Positions 40,316-49,315 of a stretch of 64,000 nt of DNA are shown here, one piece after another (the first letter of the stretch is position 1; every line of letters begins with the position of its first letter). The stretch is taken from the NCBI GenBank assembly GCA_010909725.1, contig JAACMV010000007.1, forward strand, positions 1,240,001-1,304,000. Reading direction: 5' to 3'. The position numbers and the translations under genes were made by a program. Below the pieces are notes generated by a model, which saw only the letters and a list, made by a program, of their open reading frames with translations, made no database searches and was not told the DNA's origin. Source of the stretch: Picochlorum sp. 'celeri'. Taxonomy: Eukaryota; Chlorophyta; Trebouxiophyceae.

Positions 40316-41302
40316 ATGGCCACCCTTGCTGCCCATCAACATGGTAAAAGCAAGGTCAGAGTGGGTCGAGTGTGGCGACAGGGTTCGCGTACGTTGCCTG
40401 TGTCTTCTTTATTTCGCACAAACCGTACACATTGTTCGATTGAATCACTCAAATTACATATATCGCTATATATAGGTCACACATTTTGCGAATGGGAGGT
40501 CGATACGATGCTGGAAAGCGATATGGCTCACGCCTACGTGACACCCAGCAACAAGGGTATGACCGCAACAGATACTCAAAAGAACACGATATACTGCATC
40601 GCCAAGCGCATGTCATCATACTGCAGTCCAGAGGAGTTTGGAATCGCTGTGGCAAAACACTTTGTGACGGAATACCCGCTGGTATCAAAAGCCAAGGTGA
40701 CTGTCAAGCTCATGCCATGGTCCAGGTACACAGATGCTGCAACGGGAGGGAGTCACAACCACGGCTTCACCCCTAACGGCAGCCACATACGAACAGCATA
40801 TGTCACATTCGATGACACAGGTGACATATCCGTGACCGCCGGCGTGCAGGGTCTGAAGGTTCTCAAGACCACCCAATCTGGATACGAAGGGTTTCTCCAT
40901 GACAACTACACGCTGCTCAAGGATACAAATGAGCGCATATTGGCCACAGCTATGACTTCAACTTGGAAGTACTGTTCAAAGAATTTGCCGACAGACTACG
41001 ATAAGGCATATAATAGCGTCTTGCAAGCTTGCCTGTCTAAATTCTTTGGCCCTCCAGGGGCGGGTGTGTTCTCTCCAAGTGTACAGTATACATTGTATCA
41101 GATGGGCAAACACGCCATCGCAACAGTACCACAGGTATCAAGCATATTTTTCAATCTCCCCAACCTTCACTTTATCCCAATCACACCGGTGAACAGTCCA
41201 CCGTTTCATGATGATGTATATGTTGCTACGAGTGAGCCACATGGAAATATTGAAGCGTGTATTACTAGAGAATCACAAGTCCCCCCTCACTGTAAATTGT
41301 AA
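40316..41302 (+). CDS. UOX: Urate oxidase (uricase), peroxisomal
   Basis: Exons: 40316-40388 and 40476-41302, with an 87-nt intron (GTACGT...ATATAG). The intron has no in-frame stop, so the unspliced frame is also open; splicing removes 29 residues absent from all uricases. The product has 299 residues, the usual length. Visible family blocks are HGKSKVRVGRVW near the start, ATDTQKNTIYCIAK (active-site Thr region) and the C-terminal SVQYTLYQMGK...NLPNLHFIPI. The last residues are CKL, a functional type of PTS1 peroxisomal signal. Uricase oxidises urate to 5-hydroxyisourate with release of H2O2 in purine breakdown. Other pathway genes are not in the window. Confidence 0.95.
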   Translation: MATLAAHQHGKSKVRVGRVWRQGSRTLPVSSLFRTNRTHCSIESLKLHISLYIGHTFCEWEVDTMLESDMAHAYVTPSNKGMTATDTQKNTIYCIAKRMSSYCSPEEFGIAVAKHFVTEYPLVSKAKVTVKLMPWSRYTDAATGGSHNHGFTPNGSHIRTAYVTFDDTGDISVTAGVQGLKVLKTTQSGYEGFLHDNYTLLKDTNERILATAMTSTWKYCSKNLPTDYDKAYNSVLQACLSKFFGPPGAGVFSPSVQYTLYQMGKHAIATVPQVSSIFFNLPNLHFIPITPVNSPPFHDDVYVATSEPHGNIEACITRESQVPPHCKL

Positions 41303-41520
41303 TGACATATTGTGTTGTATCAAACCTGTATTGCTGTAATAATGATGATGCAAAGATCAACACCTTGGTGATGATACACATATGAAACAATTGTTGTCAT
41401 GTAGTAGCCAGATGGCTACACAAGGGGAGGTCGTCTGATCCCTAAAACATCAGCAGCAACAGCCATCGCCACTCATCATTTAAAAAAAGCATATTGTACT
41501 ATAATAATATACAAAATAGA

Positions 41521-42288
41521 ATGTTTATCTGGAATTGGTACGTCTTCGTGTGGTGATCAGACATGGACGCGAGTCAAAAGAGCGCTGATGATCGTCGGTG
41601 ACAGAATGTAATAGGGGCAACAATGGCAAACTCTGCCATTTTATGCCACTATGTATCAATTTAATGCTATATGTGTGGTATCTGTGGGATACAGTATCGA
41701 CCCGAGTGATGAATTCTGTGCAGGTTCTACAGCGTGTTGAACAGCCTCGGTCTGTACAACAAGAATGCCAAGATTCTCTTCCTTGGATTAGATAATGCTG
41801 GTAAGACAACATTGATGCATATGCTCAAGGATGAGAGGTTGGCACAGCACCAGCCGACCCAATACCCAACGTCGGAAGAGTTGCAAATGGCTGGGATCAA
41901 CTTCAAGGCCTTTGATCTCGGAGGGCACGAGATTGCAAGAAAGGTGTGGAAGGATTACTATGCCAAGGTGGATGCTATTGTGTATCTGGTAGACTCGGCT
42001 GATAGAGATCGTTTCCCTGAGAGTAGAATTGAGTTGGACTCCCTCTTATCAGATGATTCGTTGGCTGATGTGCCATTTTTGATTTTGGGGAATAAAATTG
42101 ATCTTCCAGAGGCTGCTTCGGAGGATGAAATTCGCTATGGTCTGGGATTGACGAATCTGACAACAGGAAAGGGCAAAGTTGACATGAAGGACTCCTCTAT
42201 TAGGCCCATTGAGATCTTCATGTGCAGTGTAGTGCGTCGAATGGGGTATGGAGAGGGATTTAGGTGGATGAGCCAGTACATTAAATAA
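41521..42288 (+). CDS. SAR1: SAR1 small GTPase
   Basis: Exons: 41521-41537 (17 nt only) and 41724-42288, with a 186-nt intron (GTACGT...TGTGCAG) spliced in phase 2. The spliced product has 193 residues, exactly the SAR1 length. The mini-exon supplies MFIWN and most of the Trp codon, completing the membrane-binding amphipathic N-terminus. GTPase motifs are GLDNAGKT (P loop), DLGGHE (switch II) and NKID. The C-terminus is the typical MSQYIK. SAR1 recruits the COPII coat at ER exit sites. The GTG at 41734 is only the visible start of exon 2's open frame. Confidence 0.95.
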
Positions 42289-42436
42289 TTTAATATACGT
42301 TGTAAGAGTTTGGTAGTATGATTTTTTTGCGGATCGCAGCCTATACACTGTACGCTTGGCGTAATAATAATCCAAGCAAGTTTTAGTATTTTACACGTAA
42401 CAATCTCAAAATTCATATCAAACTACATTATAACTA

Positions 42437-42886
42437 TTACTTGTTCAACATTCTACGCTGTCCTGCGGTTAGAACAGGCTTTGGAAGGGTTCCTTCTGAA
42501 CACCTAGCATCCATCCATTGTCCAGAAGCATCCACACAGTGGACTCTCATGTCATATCTTTCCAGCTCCTTCTGGCAGAATACACAAGGCACGGCGCATC
42601 CCAAGCTTCCATCTGAGCGATATCGAAGTACAAAGATGTGTGTTCCATACTTTCGCCGTATCCAAGCGACAATCTTGTGGGATGGAACTCCTTGCTTTCG
42701 AGCCTGCTGTACCCAGGAGTCGAGTAGTCGCCTCTCCGCACAGCATCTATGCGTGCTTGCGCACCCAGACTCACACACATCCTTTATCTCGGAATTTGCC
42801 TCGTTGAACCCACTCGTGGCATTCCCCATCGTTCTGAGCGGTGCGGTAAAAGTCGGCCATGCGAGATGGGCGGACTGGAAGAGCAT
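42437..42886 (-). CDS. Cytidine-deaminase-fold protein
   Basis: The 149-residue product has the two zinc-site motifs of the deaminase superfamily: HRCCAERRLL (C-A-E with the catalytic Glu, about residues 47-56) and PCVFCQKEL (P-C-x2-C, about 99-107). The spacing of about 45 residues fits the fold. Between them lies a basic helix-strand segment (VAWIRRKYGTHIFVLRY). It is not close to classical cytidine deaminase or dCMP deaminase, and I cannot name the substrate. The N-terminus before MGNATSGF may be 5' leader; that internal Met (42829) is an alternative start with a possible N-myristoylation-type Gly. The gene is convergent with SAR1. Confidence 0.7.
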   Translation of the reverse strand: MLFQSAHLAWPTFTAPLRTMGNATSGFNEANSEIKDVCESGCASTHRCCAERRLLDSWVQQARKQGVPSHKIVAWIRRKYGTHIFVLRYRSDGSLGCAVPCVFCQKELERYDMRVHCVDASGQWMDARCSEGTLPKPVLTAGQRRMLNK

Positions 42887-43025
42887 ACACGGTTTTCTGG
42901 AACTTCATAGCGGTGGTCGTTTCTGTAATCTTCATGATAGCAAAGGACTGTGATTATTATATGTGGCTCTGCAGGTCATGACGCTGCCGTATGGCTGTGG
43001 TCGTGTATTTTAAAAGTGTTCAAAT

Positions 43026-43955
43026 ATGGACTTTCGAACCATGGATCTCCATGGCTGCAGGGTGTGTACCCCGTCTATACTGCTTTTATTTTGCTTCCAA
43101 AACTCTATGGAGAGCAATGTTGAACTGCAACAGGACGAAATCCTTGCTCTGCAATCGATTTTTGGGGACGAGGTCGTCGAGAGTGTGGAAGAGTCAATCT
43201 GCCTGACATTCCCTCACATTGACAGCAGTCCTTTCATTCGAATAGTCCTCTACTTCCCAGCAGAGTATCCGAGTCATGAGCCTCCCATCGCCGAGATTTC
43301 ATCTCCGATCCTTGATGAGAGTGTGATTGCTTCCATGGGTGCCAAGTTGCATGATATGTTTGTTCCTGGACAGGTTGTTGGTTTTGAATGGCTTGCGTGG
43401 GTCCAAGAGGAATGGGATACCGTATACTCCAAGATACATGGTGCCTCAGAATGTCGTGAACTAGTGCAAGATGATGAACACGGAGAGGATGACAGGCAGA
43501 CCTGCATGCAGTCATCTGATGATGACCATAGAAATGGCAAGGAGGCATCTTCTAGAACAGTGAATGGCTTGTCATGGGATGATATATACCACGGAGACAT
43601 TCTTGTGGAGAAAAAGTCCAAATTTCAGGCCCACGTAGCTTCAATTTCGAGCGTCAATGAGGTTGAAGACATCATGGATGTGCTCTTGCAGAATACAAAA
43701 GTGTTCAATGCAACTCACAATATCATGGCATACAGAGTGGAGAGCGATCGAGGGAATTTACATCAGGATTTTGATGATGACGGCGAGTCAGCAGCTGGTA
43801 AGAGATTATTACATCTATTGCAGGTCATGGACCAACATAATCTCATCGTTGTGGTTTCAAGGTGGTTTGGAGGAATAAAATTAGGGCCATCAAGGTTCGC
43901 ATGTATCAATAATGCTGCTCGAATAGCCATCGAGGAGTATACATCTTCCAAATAA
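43026..43955 (+). CDS. IMPACT: IMPACT/YIH1 homologue (RWD + UPF0029)
   Basis: The long frame gives 309 residues. The ATG at 43107 (282 residues, beginning MESNVELQQDEILAL) fits the family start better, and the leading 27 residues may be untranslated. The RWD domain (about 28-130) includes EILALQSIFGDE and the YPSHEPP motif. After an acidic linker comes the UPF0029 domain (about 190-305) with KKSKFQAHVA, NATHNIMAYR, DDDGESAAGKRLL and the signature VVVSRWFGGIKLGPSRF. IMPACT binds GCN1 and restrains GCN2, limiting eIF2-alpha phosphorylation under amino-acid starvation. GCN1 and GCN2 are not in the window. Confidence 0.85.
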   Translation: MDFRTMDLHGCRVCTPSILLLFCFQNSMESNVELQQDEILALQSIFGDEVVESVEESICLTFPHIDSSPFIRIVLYFPAEYPSHEPPIAEISSPILDESVIASMGAKLHDMFVPGQVVGFEWLAWVQEEWDTVYSKIHGASECRELVQDDEHGEDDRQTCMQSSDDDHRNGKEASSRTVNGLSWDDIYHGDILVEKKSKFQAHVASISSVNEVEDIMDVLLQNTKVFNATHNIMAYRVESDRGNLHQDFDDDGESAAGKRLLHLLQVMDQHNLIVVVSRWFGGIKLGPSRFACINNAARIAIEEYTSSK

Positions 43956-44139
43956 TACTGCACGCGTGTGCATATTACACACAAGCGAGTGATGGGTGCA
44001 AGTTGCTTCAATTGATCAGGATGATGAATTCAAACAAACTTTCAGAAACAGAACATGGTTCCCTGCTCTGTGTACATTTCTCCAAATTACTCATTAATTA
44101 TTGATTCAAATATTCTTAATAAATATCATTATATGATGA

Positions 44140-44907
44140 ATGGAACCAATCGACCCTATAACCTTTGAGCGGCAGGGTTTTCTGGTCATTACCAATTTTT
44201 GCAGTCCTTTGGAAATTGACCAATTGCAACTGGTGCGTGTTATTGTTGATATGAGTTATCGATATACTTACATGAAATTATATGACGACGCACAGGAATG
44301 TGGATTTCTGTTAGAATTGGGTCAACGACGCTCGTGCATTTATGAGCCAGTAGGAGCAGCACTGCTGGAACAGAGCCCACAGGAGGCACGATGGGCGATG
44401 GACGAATACAAACAGCTTCGGACACGGTATCCTCTGGGGAGACAGACTCTTGAGATTCTGTTTTCAGAGAAGATGCGGCGTGTTGTAGAGGCTTTCCTTG
44501 GATCAGATGCACGGTTGTTCAATGAACAATTCATTGTAAAGCCACACAACTCTGGCATGGAGGGTTGTTTTGGATGGCATCGAGATTCAGACAGTCTGAA
44601 TGACACAAACATCCCATACATTTCAATATGGGTTGCTCTAGACGATGTGACACTGGACAATGGCTGCTTGGTAGTAGAGGACACAGCACAAGGAGGTGCT
44701 CATAGAGCATTGGAAATACCCAAAGGGTCTGCTGTCGTCATGTCTCATCTCTTGCTGCATACAAGCGGAGAGAATAAAACAAGATTTCAAAGGCGAGCGT
44801 GGATGCCTCAGTTCTCCAAAGGACCAATCCTGTCTTCAGTACATAATAATCTGCCTGTGTCTCTTGCCATTCCCATGTGCATGCCATCTTCTTCTTCTTC
44901 TTCATAG
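44140..44907 (+). CDS. Phytanoyl-CoA dioxygenase (PhyH)-family 2-oxoglutarate oxygenase
   Basis: Exons: 44140-44232 and 44296-44907, with a 63-nt intron (GTGCGT...GCACAG) that has no stop and is in frame. Removing it joins the helix DQLQL to ECGFLLELGQ, the normal PhyH pattern, and yields 234 residues. The iron ligands are His and Asp of GWHRDSDS and a later His in LLLHTSGEN; the following Arg of TRFQRRAW would bind 2-oxoglutarate. PhyH-like enzymes hydroxylate diverse small molecules, so the substrate is unknown. The C-terminus is a short run of Ser. The stop lies 53 nt from that of the convergent lyase gene. Confidence 0.85.
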   Translation: MEPIDPITFERQGFLVITNFCSPLEIDQLQLVRVIVDMSYRYTYMKLYDDAQECGFLLELGQRRSCIYEPVGAALLEQSPQEARWAMDEYKQLRTRYPLGRQTLEILFSEKMRRVVEAFLGSDARLFNEQFIVKPHNSGMEGCFGWHRDSDSLNDTNIPYISIWVALDDVTLDNGCLVVEDTAQGGAHRALEIPKGSAVVMSHLLLHTSGENKTRFQRRAWMPQFSKGPILSSVHNNLPVSLAIPMCMPSSSSSS

Positions 44908-44960
44908 CCTGTGTTCAATCTTAAAAAGGTATATTAACGAATAAATGAATCAATGAACGA

Positions 44961-46256
44961 TTATTTTGAATCGACATATTCCTGAGCCTTTTCAAACGCG
45001 TTTTCCAAATCATAAATTAAGTCATCTATATGTTCAATCCCTGCAGAGATTCGTATCAAATCATTTGGCAGCCCTCTGGCGGCACGAACCTCTGCAGGTA
45101 TAGACGCATGGCTCATAAAGCACGGCATACTGATCAAAGAATGAACGTTTCCGAAAGACACTGTTATTTTGAACAGTTTTGCATTGTCACAGATGATTTT
45201 GGAGACCGTCTCATCACCAGTTGTGAAAGAAAACAGACTCCCAGCACTGCTCGCCTGCGATGAATTGATGTCATGACCTGGAAAATCTTTCAAGCCAGCA
45301 TAATTGATTGACTGCACCAATGGCTGCTGTCTGACCCAATCAACCAGTTTTTCGCAGTTTTGCACTTGGCGTTCCATCCTCAACGACATGGTCTTGAGAC
45401 CGCGAATCAACAGCCAACAATCCATGGGAGACAGGCCAGTCCCTTCTGCATTCTGCACAAAATACAAGCGTTTCGCGAGCTCAGGGTCTCTCACTGCGAG
45501 CACACCCCCTGTCACGTCGGAGTGCCCACCAATGAATTTCGTAGCTGACGTCATGCTAATATCAGCTCCAAGATCCAAAGGCATTTGATACAAGGGCGTC
45601 AGAATTGAGTTATCCACACACGTCAATGCTCCCACATCTTTCGCCATCTCACAAATACGCTTAATATCACACACTTGCATGCGTGGATTTGTCGGTGATT
45701 CCAACATGACGAGTTTGGTCTTGCCTGGAATGATGGCCTTGGCCACAGCAGCAGGATCCGTCGTATCTACATTTGTCACATCGATCCCCGCCGTCGGGAC
45801 AACCTGAGCAAGCAACCGCGATGTCCCACCATACAAGTCATCCCCAGCAACGATATGGTCCCCAGCATTTAGCAATCGAGTCACTGCAGCCAATGCCGAC
45901 ATGCCACTTGAGTATGCCAAGGCCCTCTCTGCTTTTTCAAGCCTCGCAAGAGTCTTCTCCAGAACCGTCCTCGTCGGATTCCCACTACGAGAATAATCAT
46001 ATGGACCATTCTCAGTTGCATTGGGTTGTCCGAATGTCGCAGTCTGATAGATTGGCGGCATACTTGCATCGAAAGGGTCTAATTCGAGACCCTCACTTTC
46101 CACCATGAGCGTGTTCCGATGCAATGGTCGACCATCATCCGTGCGATTACTTTGTCTAATGATTGATTTGCCCCGCATTGTAGCGCTATTGGTACCAGCA
46201 TTGAAGACTGCCTGTTTGTTGCCGACAGTCTGCAACTTGAGACTTGCGCACTTCAT
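44961..46256 (-). CDS. CBL: Cystathionine beta-lyase, plastid type
   Basis: The start is the ATG at 46256; the TTG three codons upstream is rejected. The 431-residue product has a Ser/Arg-rich transit-type leader (about 1-45). The PLP-enzyme core has YSRSGNPTR, SSGMSALAAV, the PLP-lysine motif SATKFIGGHSDV and a C-terminal half with NAEGTGL and SLISMPCFMSHASIPAEVRAARGL. That half is much closer to plant cystathionine beta-lyase than to gamma-synthase. The enzyme cleaves cystathionine to homocysteine, pyruvate and ammonia, the penultimate step of methionine synthesis in plastids. A broken copy of its first 170 or so bases lies at 47629-47790. Confidence 0.9.
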   Translation of the reverse strand: MKCASLKLQTVGNKQAVFNAGTNSATMRGKSIIRQSNRTDDGRPLHRNTLMVESEGLELDPFDASMPPIYQTATFGQPNATENGPYDYSRSGNPTRTVLEKTLARLEKAERALAYSSGMSALAAVTRLLNAGDHIVAGDDLYGGTSRLLAQVVPTAGIDVTNVDTTDPAAVAKAIIPGKTKLVMLESPTNPRMQVCDIKRICEMAKDVGALTCVDNSILTPLYQMPLDLGADISMTSATKFIGGHSDVTGGVLAVRDPELAKRLYFVQNAEGTGLSPMDCWLLIRGLKTMSLRMERQVQNCEKLVDWVRQQPLVQSINYAGLKDFPGHDINSSQASSAGSLFSFTTGDETVSKIICDNAKLFKITVSFGNVHSLISMPCFMSHASIPAEVRAARGLPNDLIRISAGIEHIDDLIYDLENAFEKAQEYVDSK

Positions 46257-47560
46257 TACAATCAATATGACACCTGGTGTACTATGAATATCGAAAATAA
46301 CTTTTAAATTTCAAAAAAGAATGGATGATGCATTGGGCATTAACACCACATCATGAGGATCAGATTGACACCATCAATGCAGTCATAAACTTGCTTTCAA
46401 CTTTTCAAAAAATGTACAACAACTGATTCTTCTTCTGACCAATCAATGGCTTCTTGATGATTCAGCTGCCATCTCCATACGGTAGTAACGAAGATGGTTA
46501 TGGGTATGATTCATTGTTGATGAATAGCAATACCAGAATGGGCTTATGCAAGATTTCCCACAAGGAGTGTCTGCAATACTGCCCGCTGGGGGGCACCATG
46601 CTGTGGCCCTCCGTTGAAGGCGCTTGAAGCATCTCTCCCAAAATATGGAGTAATTTTATCACGTCCTCCAGGGTGAATTCTGGCGAACGACGTCAAGTCG
46701 TATACTTTATTATCGATGATAGTCCAACGTTTGGACTTGACCTGGTCCATGGTAATGCCACCGCCTGAAGAGGAACTTCCGCCGCCGGAACTGATGTATC
46801 CAGCATATCTCCCAGACTTTTGACAGACTTTGGCAGAGTTCTTACTCACTTCGCCACTCGAGTGAGCTACATCTCTGTTGCTCAGAGTGCAGTACTTCTT
46901 TGATGGAGTATACGTGAAACTTCCACACTTGGCAGATGTTGCACACTTTTTGAAGCAATCCTGGACAGAACCCACCTTTTTCGCGGTATAATAGGATCCT
47001 CCTTTCGTCTGATAGCCATTATATGCTCCTCCTGTCTTTCCTTTGTATGCTCCAAAGGTCTCATCAGCTGAATTCTCAGACAGATATTTCTTGCACTTGG
47101 CAGCAAGAGTCTGGTCGAGCAAGCCTGCACAAGGCACCGTTATGAACATTACATCAGAACTGCACCACATGAAAATAATCACGAGCAGAGTCATCAATTC
47201 GAATTCGAATGATGATGTAGAGCGAGGAAGAGTCACTCACAAGCTAAAGCGCCCAAAAGGCACAGAACAATTCCAATGGTTCTCATTTCTCACGCAAAGA
47301 ACCAAAAAGATGTAGTATAGTTATAAAAAAGCAATGTACTTTCTGGGTTTGGCAGGTTGTCCGGAACATTGTACTGCTCTCTGATGCTGTTTGTAGGAGA
47401 GCCAGACCACATGCGTGTGAGCACTTTCTGGCCACGAATTTCAAATCGACGATCTATCCCTATCAATGGAAACCCCTGACAGACGCAGATGACTTTGCGA
47501 GTGTACCATTGATCGCGTAGTTTGATGGTCACAAGTGTTCCATCAACTACACGGAACTGA
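46076..47560. repeat. Tandem segmental duplication, copy A
   Basis: The unit runs from inside the 5' coding part of the cystathionine beta-lyase gene through the complete PAN-cytochrome b5 gene and its upstream region. The matching copy B begins at about 47613. The clearest matches are 46082-46200 with 47621-47745 (nearly identical), the whole second exons of the b5 genes, and CCACGAATTTCAAATC near 47430 and 48980. Spacers between these blocks have diverged. The edges are approximate. Confidence 0.8.
46544..47286 (-). CDS. Secreted PAN/apple-like + cytochrome b5-like heme-binding protein, copy A
   Basis: Exons: 47286-47241 and 47124-46544, with a 116-nt intron (GTGAGT...TGTGCAG) spliced in phase 1, giving 208 residues. 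Exon 1 is a bare signal peptide (MRTIGIV, hydrophobic core, ending ALA). A Cys-containing PAN/apple-like region follows (about 15-120, with VGSVQDCFKKCATSAKCGSFTY). A Gly/Ser linker leads to a cytochrome b5-like domain (about 138-208) with FARIHPGG, the first heme His, and a later His in GPQHGAP, the probable second ligand. Extracellular b5 domains are unusual, since most b5 proteins are cytosolic or tail-anchored. The role is unknown; electron transfer or heme binding at the cell surface is inference. Confidence 0.8.
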
Positions 47561-47628
47561 CCGGATCAGTATTCGTGGATTGATGTGGGCACAAAGAATA
47601 AACTCTTTACTTAGTCTGGTTCGAGACC

Positions 47629-47790
47629 CTCACTTTCCACCATGAGCGTGTTCCGATGCAATGGTCGACCATCATCCGAGCGATTACTTTGTCTAATGAT
47701 TGATTTGCCCCGCATTGTAGCGCTATTGGTACCAGCATTGAAGATTGCCTGTTTGTTGCCGACAGTCTGCCACGAAGGACTTGCGTGCTA
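47629..47790 (-). pseudogene. Truncated 5' fragment of the cystathionine beta-lyase gene
   Basis: The segment is nearly identical to about 46090-46250, the transit-peptide end of the intact lyase gene. The similarity also reaches the promoter side, where TATGACACCTGGTGTACTAT occurs in both. It contains no lyase catalytic region, and the original start-codon area is altered (CACTTCAT has become a Cys/Ala-type sequence without the aligned ATG). It is therefore a remnant left by the tandem duplication, not a gene. Confidence 0.85.
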
Positions 47791-48068
47791 TTGCTACTGC
47801 TTTACAATAAATATGACACCTGGTGTACTATAAATATCGTATTGTGTTTTCTATTTATAAGTCTTGAAAGAATTAGTAGTACGCTATTCTTGGGCATCAT
47901 TGCCGCTGTAATCAATGCAGCAATCTGCTTGCTTGCAACCTTTCAAAAGATGAACAAGCACTGATTCCGTTTCTGAAGCAATCAATGGCTTCAGACAATT
48001 GTCTCCATATTCTATATGTAGATTATGTCCATTTTGGTGATACGAGATCACTCGAACCAACAATGGAA

Positions 48069-48823
48069 TTATGCAAGGTTTCCTACAAGGAAAGTCTTCA
48101 ACACTGCCCGTTCTGGGGCACCATGCTTTGACTCTTTATTAAATTCTCGTGTTGCGTCTTTTCCAAAGTATCTGGTGACGGATCCACTTCCTCCAGGGTG
48201 GATTCGAGCGAACGACGTCAAGTCGTATACTTTACCATCAACAACAGTCCAACGTTTGGACTTGACCTGGTCCATGGTGATGCCACCTGAAGAGCTTCCG
48301 CCCCCTGAAGAGGAACTTCCGCCGCCGGAACTGATGTATCCAGCATATCTCCCAGACTTTTGACAGACTTTGGCAGAGTTCTTACTCACTTCGCCACTCG
48401 AGTGAGCTACATTTCTGTTGCTCAGAGTGCAATACTTCTTTGATGGAGTGTATGTGAAACTTCCACACTTGGAAGACTTTGCACACTTTTTGAAGCAATC
48501 CTCGACAGAACCCACCTTCTTCGCGGTATAATAGGATCCTCCTTTTGTCTGATAGCCATTATATGCTCCCCCTGTCTTTCCTTTGTACTTTCCAAAGGTC
48601 TCATCAGCTGAATTCTCAGACAGATATTTCTTGCACTTGGCAGCAAGAGTCTGGTCGAGCAAGCCTGCAATGCACAAAGCATCGTCACGGATCACATCAG
48701 TATAGTAATGTATGTATTTGATCGCTCGCATCGCCATCAAATCGACAGATGACGGCGAACGCGGTAGAGACACGTACATGCCAATGCTCCCAGGATGCAT
48801 AGAATAATTCCGATGGCTCTCAT
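48069..48823 (-). CDS. Secreted PAN/apple-like + cytochrome b5-like heme-binding protein, copy B
   Basis: Exons: 48823-48778 and 48664-48069, with a 113-nt intron (GTACGT...ATTGCAG) in the same position and phase as in copy A, giving 213 residues. The signal-peptide exon (MRAIGII...) and the PAN-like region are nearly identical to copy A. The Gly/Ser linker is five residues longer (an extra GSSSG unit). The b5-like domain keeps HPGG and the later His (KHGAP) but has changed around it: GSGSVTRYFGKDATREF replaces GRDKITPYFGRDASSAF. Faster change in the b5 half than in the PAN half suggests different partners or relaxed constraint. Confidence 0.8.
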
Positions 48824-49315
48824 TTCTCACGCAAGGTATTAGATTAATGAATATATTGCAGTAAAACTCATAAAAAAGTGATCTTTAATCGATGCATGGG
48901 CCTCTGTAAGACGATATTGCACCTTGATGCTGTTTGAAGTTGGTTCAGAAGCCAGACCACTTGTATTCGTTTTCTAGCCACGAATTTCAAATCAACAATA
49001 TACTCCTATCAATGCAATCCCCTGACCGATTTATACTATCAACTTTCAAAATGTACCATTGACCAAGTAGTTTGATGGGCATAGATGTCTCATCAATGTT
49101 TTGGAGCGACGGAACTCACCCAAACAGCATTCTTGGATCAAATTGGACACGGACAGGCCCCTTCAATTATAATTTTACAGAATGCAAGTACATGATGTTG
49201 TTATAGCGGGTTTTCTGCGGGATACACGTAAAGGTTTCGTTCAAACTCGAGTTTGAACACGAGAGGGATTTCCACCGACGGGTTGGTGTTGCACAGAACT
49301 GTCGCAGTTGACGTC
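48824..49315. other. Divergent intergenic region (PAN-b5 copy B / Ca2+-ATPase)
   Basis: The first 280 nt match the upstream region of copy A. The rest should hold the Ca2+-ATPase promoter. CTCGAGTTTGAAC and GTTCAAACTCGAG overlap near 49240 as a short inverted repeat. Confidence 0.4.

Larger units (their letters stand above)
47613..49100. repeat. Tandem segmental duplication, copy B
   Basis: This is the second unit of the 1.5-kb tandem duplication described for 46076-47560. It holds a truncated lyase 5' fragment, the second PAN-cytochrome b5 gene and a diverged upstream region. Between the units lie about 50 nt of unmatched sequence. Confidence 0.8.

Noticed and set aside
47610..47640. GGTTCGAGACC as a possible tRNA T-arm
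   Set aside because: It belongs to the duplicated lyase leader sequence, and no acceptor or anticodon stem can be built around it.
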